From: Candidatus Wildermuthbacteria bacterium | GTDB taxonomy: Bacteria; Patescibacteriota; Minisyncoccia; Minisyncoccales; UBA10102 | Length of the DNA: 60,123 nucleotides | Assembly: GCA_016203455.1 (NCBI GenBank) | Contig: JACQMR010000007.1 | Span: 1 to 60,123, forward strand | Reading direction: 5' to 3' | Shown here: piece after piece, positions 16,421 through 23,325 of the stretch | Layout of the letters: each line of letters opens with the position of its first letter | Numbering within the stretch: the first letter of the stretch is position 1 | Made by a program: the position numbers and the translations under genes | Notes under the pieces: model-generated | The model's database searches: none | The model's input: the letters and a program-made list of their open reading frames with translations, nothing else | Told to the model about the DNA's origin: nothing

Positions 16421-16456
16421 ATTGTTTGTAATTTGGAATTTGTAATTTGGATTTTT
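16421..16456. repeat. AT-rich spacer repeat, copy 1
   Basis: Two tandem TTTGTAATTTGG units followed by a T tract. Nearly the same sequence occurs at 23241-23278 (TTTGTGATTTGG units) and, more diverged, at 58774-58803. The 16310-16460 spacer holds nothing else obvious. Confidence 0.65.
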
Positions 16457-16460
16457 TGGC

Positions 16461-18242
16461 ATGAGTATTGTAGCGGATTTTAAACTGCCTGTTATCATTT
16501 TGACCGGAATTCTGGTTTCCGGCGCCCTGTGGTTTTTTGGTTTTGGCGCGTTTGCCTCCGCCCTGCTTGTTCTTGTTGCGGTTTTGGGAAGCTACGATTT
16601 GTTTCGCGAGATTATAGGTTCTCTTTTGAAAAAACAGTTTGCTTTAGATTATATCGCGGCGTTGGCAATCGCCGCGTCTTTGATTTCGCAGGAATTTTTG
16701 GTTTCCGCGGTTATAGCTTTAATGATCTCGGGGGGCAAGAATTTGGAAGAGTACGGCGTTGCCAGGGCCCAGAGGTCTTTGCGCCAGCTGGCAGACCGCA
16801 TCCCAGGCGAAGTTTTGCTGTGGGAGGCGGGGAAGCCGTCTCAAAAGCAAAAGATCGGCGATATTGTACCCGGCCAGGAAATTCTTGCGCGCAAAGGAGA
16901 GGTGTTGGGCCTGGACGGCGTGCTGGTTTCGCCCGAAGCTCTCTTTGACGAAGCTTCTCTTACCGGAGAGCCGTATCCCGCAGAGAAAGTGAAAGGCGAT
17001 GCCGTAAAGAGCGGAACGGTGAATGTGGGAGATGCTGTTGTGGTGCGGGTTTCGCGCGCCGAAAAGGACTCCGTATATGAAAAGATTGTCGCCATGGTGA
17101 GAAAAGCCCAGGAAGAAAAAGCCCCTTTGGTGCGCTTGGCAGACAAATACAGCGTCGCGTTTACCGTTATTTCGCTGGCTATCGCTGGCATCGCGTTTAT
17201 TATTTCCCAGGATTTCAGCAGGGTTCTCGCGGTATTGGTGGTGGCTACTCCGTGTCCTTTGTTGCTGGCAACTCCCATTGCTCTGCTTGGGGGCATGAAC
17301 GCGGGCGCGAAAAAACGGATTATTATAAAAAAGCTTGCGGCTTTGGAAGCGCTTTCCCGCGCGAACGCTATTATATTTGATAAAACGGGGACACTCACTC
17401 TGGGAAAACCCCGTGTAACGCTGTTTAGAAATGTGTCTCTCATATCAGATATAGATTGTTTGAGTATTGCAGAGAGTATTGAGAGAAGTTCTTTGCATCC
17501 TTTGGCAAAAGCGGTTGTGGCGTTTGCCAGAGAACGGCAGGCGCCCGTGCTGTACGCTGACGCGGTTCAAGAAAAAATCGGCTATGGAATTTCAGGAGTT
17601 GTGAACGGAGCGGAATATGCCATGCGAAAAGCTCCGGGACAGGAAGGCATGGCCATAGGTTTGTATAGGGGAGATACTCTGCTGTGCGTGTTTTCATTTG
17701 AGGACCAAGTGAAAGCCGGAGCGAAAGATATTGTGGAATTGCTGGATAGCCAGGGTACGGAACTGTATTTGTGCACGGGCGACAAAAAAGAGGCGGCGCG
17801 AAAAATTGCCGAGCATATCGGCGTAAAGAATGTGTGTGTTCGGGCGGAATGCACGCCTGAAGATAAGCAAGAAAGCATTCGCAGTTTGCAGGCCGAAGGA
17901 AAGACAGTTGTCATGGTGGGGGATGGCATCAACGACGCACCGGCCCTGGCTTTGGCTAATGTTGGCATGGTGTTTGCCGCCGAGGAGCAGACAGCCGCGT
18001 CTTCAGCCGCGGACATTGTGTTTTTGGGGGGCGATTTTTCTCTTGTGATGGAGTCGTTTGCCATTGCAAAGCGCGCGGTCTCGGTTGCCATGCGGAGCAT
18101 TGTGTTTGGCATTTCAGCGAGCGTTATCGCCATGGTGTTTGCGGCGTTTGGGTTTGTGGCGCCTGTCGCGGGAGCGTTTCTGCAGGAGGCCATTGATGTG
18201 GCGGTTATACTGTATGCTTTGCGGGCTAGCAGAGGGGTTTGA
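16461..18242 (+). CDS. Metal-transporting P1B ATPase with TPC motif
   Basis: A 593-residue pump without an N-terminal metal-binding domain. It has the actuator SLTGEPYP, the membrane motif Thr263-Pro-Cys265 followed by PLLLATPIALLGGM, phosphorylation site DKTGT (Asp307), SSLHPLA (HP motif) and GDGINDAP. The TPC motif separates it from the Cu+ (CPC) class; substrates of this group are not well fixed, with Zn2+, Mn2+ or Cd2+ as candidates. It is followed closely by a cation exchanger gene that has its own -10 box. Confidence 0.88.
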   Translation: MSIVADFKLPVIILTGILVSGALWFFGFGAFASALLVLVAVLGSYDLFREIIGSLLKKQFALDYIAALAIAASLISQEFLVSAVIALMISGGKNLEEYGVARAQRSLRQLADRIPGEVLLWEAGKPSQKQKIGDIVPGQEILARKGEVLGLDGVLVSPEALFDEASLTGEPYPAEKVKGDAVKSGTVNVGDAVVVRVSRAEKDSVYEKIVAMVRKAQEEKAPLVRLADKYSVAFTVISLAIAGIAFIISQDFSRVLAVLVVATPCPLLLATPIALLGGMNAGAKKRIIIKKLAALEALSRANAIIFDKTGTLTLGKPRVTLFRNVSLISDIDCLSIAESIERSSLHPLAKAVVAFARERQAPVLYADAVQEKIGYGISGVVNGAEYAMRKAPGQEGMAIGLYRGDTLLCVFSFEDQVKAGAKDIVELLDSQGTELYLCTGDKKEAARKIAEHIGVKNVCVRAECTPEDKQESIRSLQAEGKTVVMVGDGINDAPALALANVGMVFAAEEQTAASSAADIVFLGGDFSLVMESFAIAKRAVSVAMRSIVFGISASVIAMVFAAFGFVAPVAGAFLQEAIDVAVILYALRASRGV

Positions 18243-18278
18243 TGAAAAGCGCCGGGGCGGGTATACTGATACATTCGC

Positions 18279-19238
18279 ATGATATTTTCCATTCTTTTTT
18301 TGGTTGCCGGTCTTGTACTGCTGATTAAGGGCGCGGACTGGCTTGTGGACGGCGCGTCTTCTCTTGCCGGGCGTTTTGGCATATCGGCTTTGGTGATTGG
18401 TCTTACCGTGGTTGCGTTTGGAACATCGGCCCCCGAATTCATTATTAACATTTTCGCAAGCGTGAACGGCGCCACGGATATTGCCATAGGAAATGTGGTG
18501 GGTTCAAACATCGCAAACATATTGTTGATTTTGGGGATTTCTTCGCTTATATTTCCGCTGACTGTTACCAGGGGCACCGTGTGGAAAGAGATTCCTCTGG
18601 CGCTTCTCGCGGTTTTGATTATTGCTTTTATGGCAAATGATGCTTTGCTTGAAGGCAAGGGTTTTTCGGAAATCGGGCTGGTGGATGGTCTCGTTTTGCT
18701 GGCGTTTTTCAGCATATTTCTGGCGTATGTTATCGCGATATCTAAAAACGGATCCGCGAAATCCGAAGGGCCCGTAAAGCAGTACGGCATGCCGGTTTCC
18801 ATGGTCTTGTGCGTTGGAGGGTTGATTTGTCTGGGGGTTGGCGGAAAGTTTGTGGTGGACGGCGCCATGGCAATCGCTCAATCACTGGGGTTGAGCCAGG
18901 CGTTTATCGGCCTGACCGTCGTGGCTGTCGGGACAAGTTTGCCCGAACTGGCGACATCCGTTACCGCGGCGCGTAAAAAGAATTCAGATATCGCGGTTGG
19001 AAATATCGTAGGTTCAAATATTTTTAACATTTTTTGGATTTTGGGCGCGTCTGCCGTCATAAAGCCCCTGGTGTTTTCTCCCGCGCTAAACGCGGATATC
19101 GCAATCGGCATAGTGTCTTCATTTCTTCTTTTTCTTTTTATGTTCGTGGGCGCGCGCCATACCCTGGAGCGCTGGCAAGGCGCGTTCTTTGTTGTTGCGT
19201 ACGCGGCATACATCTTGTATTTGCTCATGCGCGGATAA
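18279..19238 (+). CDS. Sodium/calcium exchanger family protein (CaCA, YrbG-like)
   Basis: A 319-residue membrane protein with about ten spans. It shows the two inverted alpha-repeats of the CaCA family: TVVAFGTSAPEFIINIFAS followed by GNVVGSNIANI in the first half, and TVVAVGTSLPELATSVTAA followed by GNIVGSNIFNI in the second. The conserved acidic residues in PEF and PEL bind cations. TATACT lies 11-16 nt before the ATG. Likely a Ca2+ or Na+ antiporter. Confidence 0.92.
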   Translation: MIFSILFLVAGLVLLIKGADWLVDGASSLAGRFGISALVIGLTVVAFGTSAPEFIINIFASVNGATDIAIGNVVGSNIANILLILGISSLIFPLTVTRGTVWKEIPLALLAVLIIAFMANDALLEGKGFSEIGLVDGLVLLAFFSIFLAYVIAISKNGSAKSEGPVKQYGMPVSMVLCVGGLICLGVGGKFVVDGAMAIAQSLGLSQAFIGLTVVAVGTSLPELATSVTAARKKNSDIAVGNIVGSNIFNIFWILGASAVIKPLVFSPALNADIAIGIVSSFLLFLFMFVGARHTLERWQGAFFVVAYAAYILYLLMRG

Positions 19239-19256
19239 TAAGATAGGGTAATCTGC

Positions 19257-20735
19257 ATGGGAGAAGTAATCATACGATTCAACGCGGTATCTTTTGGATA
19301 CGGCCATAACAAACCCGTTTTGAACACGGCGGATTTCGTTTTGCGCAGGGGAGCAAAGTTCGCGCTTATGGGCCAGAACGGCGCTGGCAAGAGCACTATA
19401 TTTCGTCTTATTGCCGGAGAGTTAGAGCCCGAGGAAGGGGCGATTCACAAGGCAAAGAATTTGAGTATCGCCGTTTCCCGGCAGATTATTTCACGAGACC
19501 AGCTCCAGCTCACGGTTCGGGAATTTTTTGAAAAGTGTTTTTCCCAGCCGTCCTTCGCCAAGGCTTCGGCGGGCCTAGGTAAAATTTATGATATTGACCC
19601 CAAGATTGATAAAGTGCTGGAGGTGGTGAATCTGCATGCTCCGCATGACAGGATCGTTGGTTCGTTTTCCGGAGGACAGCAGGCGCGGCTTTTGCTGGCA
19701 TCGGCTCTCATTCAGGACCCGGATGTATTGCTGTTGGATGAACCTACGAACAATCTGGATAAAGCAGGGATCGCGCATCTTACGAAGTTTTTGGTTGAGT
19801 ACCAGAAAACCTGCATTGTGATTTCTCATGACGCGAATTTCTTGAACGCGTTTACCCAGGGCGTGCTGTATTTGGATATTTTTACGCATAAGACAGAACA
19901 GTACGCGGGCAATTATATGGATTTGGTTGAGGAGATTTCAGCACGCATTGAAAAAGAGAACAGAAAAAACGCCCAGCTCGCAAAGCAGATTCAAGAGAAC
20001 AAAGATAAGGCAAACTTCTTTGCCAATAAAGGCGGTCAGATGCGCTTGGTTGCCAAGCGCATGAGAGAGAAGGCGGAAGAGATGGAAGAAGCAAAGGTGG
20101 ATGTCCGCAAGGAGGACAGAACCATACGGCCGTTTATTATTCCCTCCCAGTCAGATATTGGCGGGGAGATACTTTCCATTACTTCGTTTTCTGTCATGAA
20201 AAATCATAAGCCGGTTTCCAAAAAAACCAATATCTCTATGCGCAAGACAGAACACTTGCTTATTTCAGGTCCCAATGGCATTGGCAAAAGCACTTTGCTT
20301 GAAACATTGGCCGGGGGCAAGGCGAAAGGAGCGGTTATAGCCCCGGGAGTCCGCGTGGGGTATTATCGCCAGGATTTTTCAACGCTTGATTTTGAAGATA
20401 CCGTGTACGACTCTTTGAGCAAGGTTTCAGAAAGCGGCTCTGAAGAACATCTTCGCTCCACCGCCGCGGGGTTTTTAATAACCAACGATCTTCTGTATGC
20501 AAAAATCGGGGACTTGTCTGAAGGGCAAAAGGGCTTGGTTTCTTTCGCGCGGCTTGTTCTGCAAAAACCGGGCCTTCTCATTTTGGATGAGCCCACAAAC
20601 CATATCAATTTCAGGCATATCCCGGTCATTGCCCAGGCCTTGAACAAATATGATGGGGCCATGATTTTGGTAAGCCATGTGCAGAGTTTTGTGGATCAAA
20701 TTCGCATAGATCAGATTTTGGACTTGGAAAAGTAA
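19257..20735 (+). CDS. ABC-F family ATPase with an in-frame palindromic insert
   Basis: A 492-residue soluble ATPase with two ABC domains: Walker A GQNGAGKST and signature SFSGGQQ in the first, GPNGIGKST and DLSEGQKG in the second; Walker B LLLDEPTNN and LILDEPTNH. A charged coiled-coil linker (about residues 220-280) joins them. ABC-F proteins act on the ribosome as translation factors or protect it from antibiotics. About residues 98-107 read PSFAKASAGL, encoded by a short palindromic repeat (19550-19574) that looks inserted into the first domain. Confidence 0.9.
   Translation: MGEVIIRFNAVSFGYGHNKPVLNTADFVLRRGAKFALMGQNGAGKSTIFRLIAGELEPEEGAIHKAKNLSIAVSRQIISRDQLQLTVREFFEKCFSQPSFAKASAGLGKIYDIDPKIDKVLEVVNLHAPHDRIVGSFSGGQQARLLLASALIQDPDVLLLDEPTNNLDKAGIAHLTKFLVEYQKTCIVISHDANFLNAFTQGVLYLDIFTHKTEQYAGNYMDLVEEISARIEKENRKNAQLAKQIQENKDKANFFANKGGQMRLVAKRMREKAEEMEEAKVDVRKEDRTIRPFIIPSQSDIGGEILSITSFSVMKNHKPVSKKTNISMRKTEHLLISGPNGIGKSTLLETLAGGKAKGAVIAPGVRVGYYRQDFSTLDFEDTVYDSLSKVSESGSEEHLRSTAAGFLITNDLLYAKIGDLSEGQKGLVSFARLVLQKPGLLILDEPTNHINFRHIPVIAQALNKYDGAMILVSHVQSFVDQIRIDQILDLEK
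19550..19574 (+). repeat. Palindromic repeat inserted in a coding frame
   Basis: CCTTCGCCAAGGCTTCGGCG, with CGCC/GGCG symmetry, encodes PSFAKASAG inside the ABC-F protein. From general knowledge this peptide recurs in unrelated Patescibacteria proteins, which points to a mobile REP-like element. Confidence 0.6.
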
Positions 20736-20742
20736 CGCAAAA

Positions 20743-20788
20743 ATCCTTAACCCCGTTAAGGTGTGGATAACTTAACGGGGTTAAGGAT
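20743..20788. repeat. DnaA-box hairpin, copy 2 (inverted)
   Basis: The same 46-bp element as at 15285-15330, with the loop in the other orientation: TGTGGATAA at 20762-20770. It is extended by an A tract on the left and a T tract on the right, so it could act as a bidirectional terminator of the ABC-F gene. Confidence 0.9.
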
Positions 20789-20795
20789 TTTTCAT

Positions 20796-21254
20796 ATGCC
20801 TCATATAAACAAGTTGATTGATTTTACGGTTGTCGCGTATATTGCGCGCGAGGGGAGAGTTCTTATGGTGTTCCACAAAAAACTTGAGAAGTGGCTTCCT
20901 CTGGGCGGGCATATTGAACCGGACGAAGATCCCGATCAGGCGCTCTTGAGAGAAATCAAAGAAGAAAGCGGGCTGGAAGATATTGAAATACTTGGGACAA
21001 AGCCGGAGCTGTCTGCTCTTGGCACCAAGTTTCTGTACGCCCCCGCGTTTATGGATATTCATGATATTTCGGAGGGACACCGCCATGTGGGGTTAATCTA
21101 TTTTGCAAGATTAAGAAGCGGAGATCCCCGGCTTTCTCAAAGCGAACATAACGAGATTCGCTGGTTTTCCGCGAGCGATCTTGGGGACGCGCGGTATAAT
21201 CTTTTGCCAAGCATAAAATTCTACGCGGCGCAGGCATTGCGCCAAGTCAGGTAG
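20796..21254 (+). CDS. Nudix hydrolase
   Basis: A 152-residue pyrophosphatase. The Nudix box is complete: Gly38, Glu44, Arg52-Glu53, Glu56-Glu57 and Gly59 in the GX5EX7REUXEEXGU pattern, coordinating Mg2+. It hydrolyses a nucleoside-diphosphate-linked substrate that cannot be read from the sequence. The ATG at 20796 is the first sensible start; an earlier GTG at 20763 lies inside the DnaA-box hairpin. Confidence 0.92.
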   Translation: MPHINKLIDFTVVAYIAREGRVLMVFHKKLEKWLPLGGHIEPDEDPDQALLREIKEESGLEDIEILGTKPELSALGTKFLYAPAFMDIHDISEGHRHVGLIYFARLRSGDPRLSQSEHNEIRWFSASDLGDARYNLLPSIKFYAAQALRQVR

Positions 21255-21276
21255 CATGCTAGAGATGGCATAATCA

Positions 21277-21297
21277 TGGCGTATTCCTCGCCATGAC
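21277..21297 (+). promoter_or_regulatory. Leader hairpin of the 21364 gene
   Basis: CATGGCG-TATTCCT-CGCCATG in the 5' leader, after a -10-like CATAAT at 21269-21274. A second small hairpin GGGC-AAATGA-GCCC sits just before the AAGGAG ribosome site at 21350-21355. Confidence 0.5.
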
Positions 21298-21363
21298 CGC
21301 ACCGGCTCCTCCTCGGATTAGAGGAAAACGAAAATGGGCAAATGAGCCCAAGGAGATATAATC

Positions 21364-22041
21364 ATGAGCACGGAATTCGCATCCGCCGGACTTACCGCCG
21401 GCCAATTCAAAGCCATCGTCAAGAAGCTCGGTGGCCACGACATGGCGTTCCGTTTTCTCCACGATGAACCCTCGGTTCCCGAACCGACCAGTTCGTGGCG
21501 CGAAGAAGACGGCGTCATCTATTTCTCGGTCATTAGCAACGGCACGAGCGGAGAGGGCTGGATCATCCGGCTGGAAAGCAAAGGCTTCCGTGTGGGAAAC
21601 TACGCCAAGCAGGTGCTCCGTTCGCCGGACTTCAAGCCGACCAACGGCGTGACGACCGAAGTCGCCGTGCTCAAGGGCATGCTCTTCAAGGGCAACGCTC
21701 GGATTACAGAGAAGATCCGCGCCGAGGCCGACAAGCGCAAGCTGACCAAGCCAAACGCCGAACTGGCCTGCCTCATTCGTGAGAAGTTCACGGACAAGGA
21801 GATCGAAGTCATGGGGCTGTGGTACATCGTTGCCATGCACGAACCCATTAACGACTCCGACGGCGATCCGAGCTTGCTGGGCGCGAGCCGTAACGACGGT
21901 GGTCGCTGGCTCGGCGCGTGCAGCGGCAGGTCTGACCGCGGGTGGGATCGTGGCGGCGGGTTCGCGTTCGCCGTGTCGCAAAGTCGGTTCTCAAAACTAA
22001 TGCTCTTGGGATTAATAATCCTTTTGACTCTAGCCCTTTAG
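21364..22041 (+). CDS. Putative hypervariable protein (DGR-target-like C-terminus)
   Basis: A 225-residue protein. The first 165 residues are a conserved-looking soluble domain that I cannot name. The region about 168-205 (GDPSLLGASRNDGGRWLG onward, ending GGGFAFAVSQ) has the Gly/Ser/Arg/Asn/Trp-rich make-up and GFAFAV ending of C-type-lectin-fold variable proteins diversified by diversity-generating retroelements. Many of its residues use codons reachable from AAY by adenine changes (GGC, AGC, GGT, CGT). A hydrophobic tail (LMLLGLIILLTLAL) ends the protein and may anchor it. AAGGAG sets the start. No reverse transcriptase or template repeat is in the window. Confidence 0.5.
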   Translation: MSTEFASAGLTAGQFKAIVKKLGGHDMAFRFLHDEPSVPEPTSSWREEDGVIYFSVISNGTSGEGWIIRLESKGFRVGNYAKQVLRSPDFKPTNGVTTEVAVLKGMLFKGNARITEKIRAEADKRKLTKPNAELACLIREKFTDKEIEVMGLWYIVAMHEPINDSDGDPSLLGASRNDGGRWLGACSGRSDRGWDRGGGFAFAVSQSRFSKLMLLGLIILLTLAL

Positions 22042-22079
22042 CCCTGTTCCGATCCGTCGGAGCAGGGTTATTTTTTATA
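22042..22079 (+). terminator. Terminator of the 21364 gene
   Basis: CCCTGTTCCGA-TCCG-TCGGAGCAGGG (one mismatch) followed by TTATTTTTTAT. Confidence 0.9.
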
Positions 22080-22089
22080 AAATAAAAGT

Positions 22090-22110
22090 AAACTTGGCCC
22101 GACCAAGTTT
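22090..22110. repeat. AAACTTGG palindrome
   Basis: AAACTTGG-CCCGA-CCAAGTTT, an 8-bp inverted repeat related in arm sequence to the AACTTAG family. Confidence 0.55.
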
Positions 22111-22144
22111 GAAGCATTGTTTACCTTTTCGTTTTACTCCGGTG

Positions 22145-22172
22145 TTGATTTGGAGTATATATATGGTATATG
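22145..22172 (+). promoter_or_regulatory. Promoter of the 22204 gene
   Basis: TTGATT, 16-nt spacer, TATATG; GGAGGG follows at 22191-22196 before the ATG. Confidence 0.55.
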
Positions 22173-22203
22173 AAATCACAGCCGGATAAAGGAGGGAAAT
22201 CAA

Positions 22204-22626
22204 ATGATGCAAGCTCGCAATCTTCAAGAGGTTACGCGAGAGGTTGAGGGGTTTAGGGATGCCTTGGGGCATCCCATGGATTTAAAAATCATCCCTCTCG
22301 TTATTGGGTTGCAAAGGTGGGGGGTTAAAACAACAATGTCATGCCAGGGGCATCCAGACGCGCTGCGTTTTCCATGGGTCATGATTGAGTGGAATAGTTT
22401 GCCATTGGCTTGCGCGTTGGTCATGCAAAATTACAGCGACAAGTTGCTTTCGTCCAGTAATATTGTATGGGTGCTTGAGCCGTGGGTCTCTCCCAGGATC
22501 CGCACTCGCGAGCAAGGGTTATGGAAGTTACCGCGTTTGCAACAAGAGGCGATCGCATTGGGCGTATTTCTTCAGACAATTCCGGACGACTATTTCGCCG
22601 CCGCCCCGTTCTTTGCGACCCTGTAA
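22204..22626 (+). CDS. Hypothetical protein with TxxSCxGH motif, 140 aa
   Basis: An unrecognised 140-residue soluble protein. The most distinctive segment is VKTTMSCQGHPDALRFPWVM, a TxxSCxGHxD-type motif that could bind a metal or carry a catalytic Cys. Tryptophans are frequent in the second half. GGAGGG 7 nt upstream sets the start (ATG at 22204 or 22207). Own promoter and terminator. Confidence 0.6.
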   Translation: MMQARNLQEVTREVEGFRDALGHPMDLKIIPLVIGLQRWGVKTTMSCQGHPDALRFPWVMIEWNSLPLACALVMQNYSDKLLSSSNIVWVLEPWVSPRIRTREQGLWKLPRLQQEAIALGVFLQTIPDDYFAAAPFFATL

Positions 22627-22628
22627 TT

Positions 22629-22660
22629 CTCCGGTTAGAAAAAACCGGAGATTTTATTTG
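22629..22660 (+). terminator. Terminator of the 22204 gene
   Basis: CTCCGGTT and AACCGGAG arms followed by ATTTTATTTG. Confidence 0.85.
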
Positions 22661-22670
22661 CGCGTGACAA

Positions 22671-22703
22671 CAAAAACGGCCCGATTGCTCGGGGCCGTTT
22701 TTG
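22671..22703. terminator. Bidirectional terminator
   Basis: 12-bp perfect arms (CAAAAACGGCCC / GGGCCGTTTTTG) around a 9-nt loop, with A/T tracts on both sides. It ends the RRM gene on the minus strand and backs up the terminator of the 22204 gene. Confidence 0.85.
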
Positions 22704-22717
22704 TTTTCGTTCCGGAA

Positions 22718-23032
22718 TTACCAGGATCTTCCACCTCTTTGATCTCTGCGGTCAAATCCGCCTTCGTTTCTTGCCGGTCTTTCGGTCATGGGGCGGGCTT
22801 CATTTACCGTGAGGCGTCTGCCGTCCAGCTCCTGATCATGCAGGCGGGCAATGGCGGCATCGGCATCGGCGTCATTCACCATCTCTATAAATCCAAATCC
22901 TTTGGATCTTCCGGTCATGCGATCGGTGATGATGGCGGCAGAAGCCACTTCGCCGATTTCAGCGAACGCGTTGCGCAGGGTGTCTTCGGTGGTGGAGTAG
23001 GAGAGTCCTCCCACAAACAATTTTTTTGCCAT
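22718..23032 (-). CDS. RRM-type RNA-binding protein
   Basis: A 104-residue protein with one RNA recognition motif: RNP2 LFVGGL near the N-terminus and RNP1 KGFGFIEM about residues 44-51, followed by an Arg/Gly-rich tail ending RGGRSW. Bacterial homologues are small, often cold-induced RNA-binding proteins. A promoter at 23153-23181 (minus strand) gives a leader of about 115 nt, longer than most here, which is typical of cold-responsive RRM genes and may be regulatory. Confidence 0.92.
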   Translation of the reverse strand: MAKKLFVGGLSYSTTEDTLRNAFAEIGEVASAAIITDRMTGRSKGFGFIEMVNDADADAAIARLHDQELDGRRLTVNEARPMTERPARNEGGFDRRDQRGGRSW

Positions 23033-23152
23033 AGTTTTTTATGATTAAGTTGATAAAAATGTCTGAATAAGTCGACGGGACTCTACCGCTTGTTGGCAAC
23101 CGAATGTGTACGGAAAAACGCAAAAGCTTTGAGTTGCTTATATGACAAGCGC

Positions 23153-23181
23153 ATTGTATCACGGGAAGGGAAGGGGCGCAA
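23153..23181 (-). promoter_or_regulatory. Promoter of the RRM gene
   Basis: On the minus strand: TTGCGC, 17-nt spacer, TACAAT. The leader down to the ATG at 23032 is about 115 nt. Confidence 0.65.
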
Positions 23182-23240
23182 GCAATGTCAGTTTTTAGTT
23201 TATAGTTTTTAGAAACTCCTTTATCTCCTTCCATTGAGAA

Positions 23241-23278
23241 ATTGTTTGTGATTTGGAATTTGTGATTTGGAATTTTTT
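23241..23278. repeat. AT-rich spacer repeat, copy 2
   Basis: Two tandem TTTGTGATTTGG units and a T tract, matching 16421-16456 except for A/G changes. It lies just upstream of the typA promoter. Confidence 0.65.
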
Positions 23279-23288
23279 ATGCGTACGG

Positions 23289-23317
23289 TTGACTTTTTGT
23301 GATTTTTTCTGTATTAT
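23289..23317 (+). promoter_or_regulatory. Promoter of typA (leaderless layout)
   Basis: TTGACT at 23289-23294, 17-nt spacer, TATTAT at 23312-23317, then the ATG only 8 nt further. One of the clearest leaderless promoters in the window. Confidence 0.8.
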
Positions 23318-23325
23318 TACTGCTT

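Noticed and set aside
17582-18868. 428-codon minus-strand ORF opposite the TPC ATPase and the exchanger
   Set aside because: It spans two unrelated plus-strand genes and has the Pro/Thr/Ser/Ala make-up of an antisense shadow frame.
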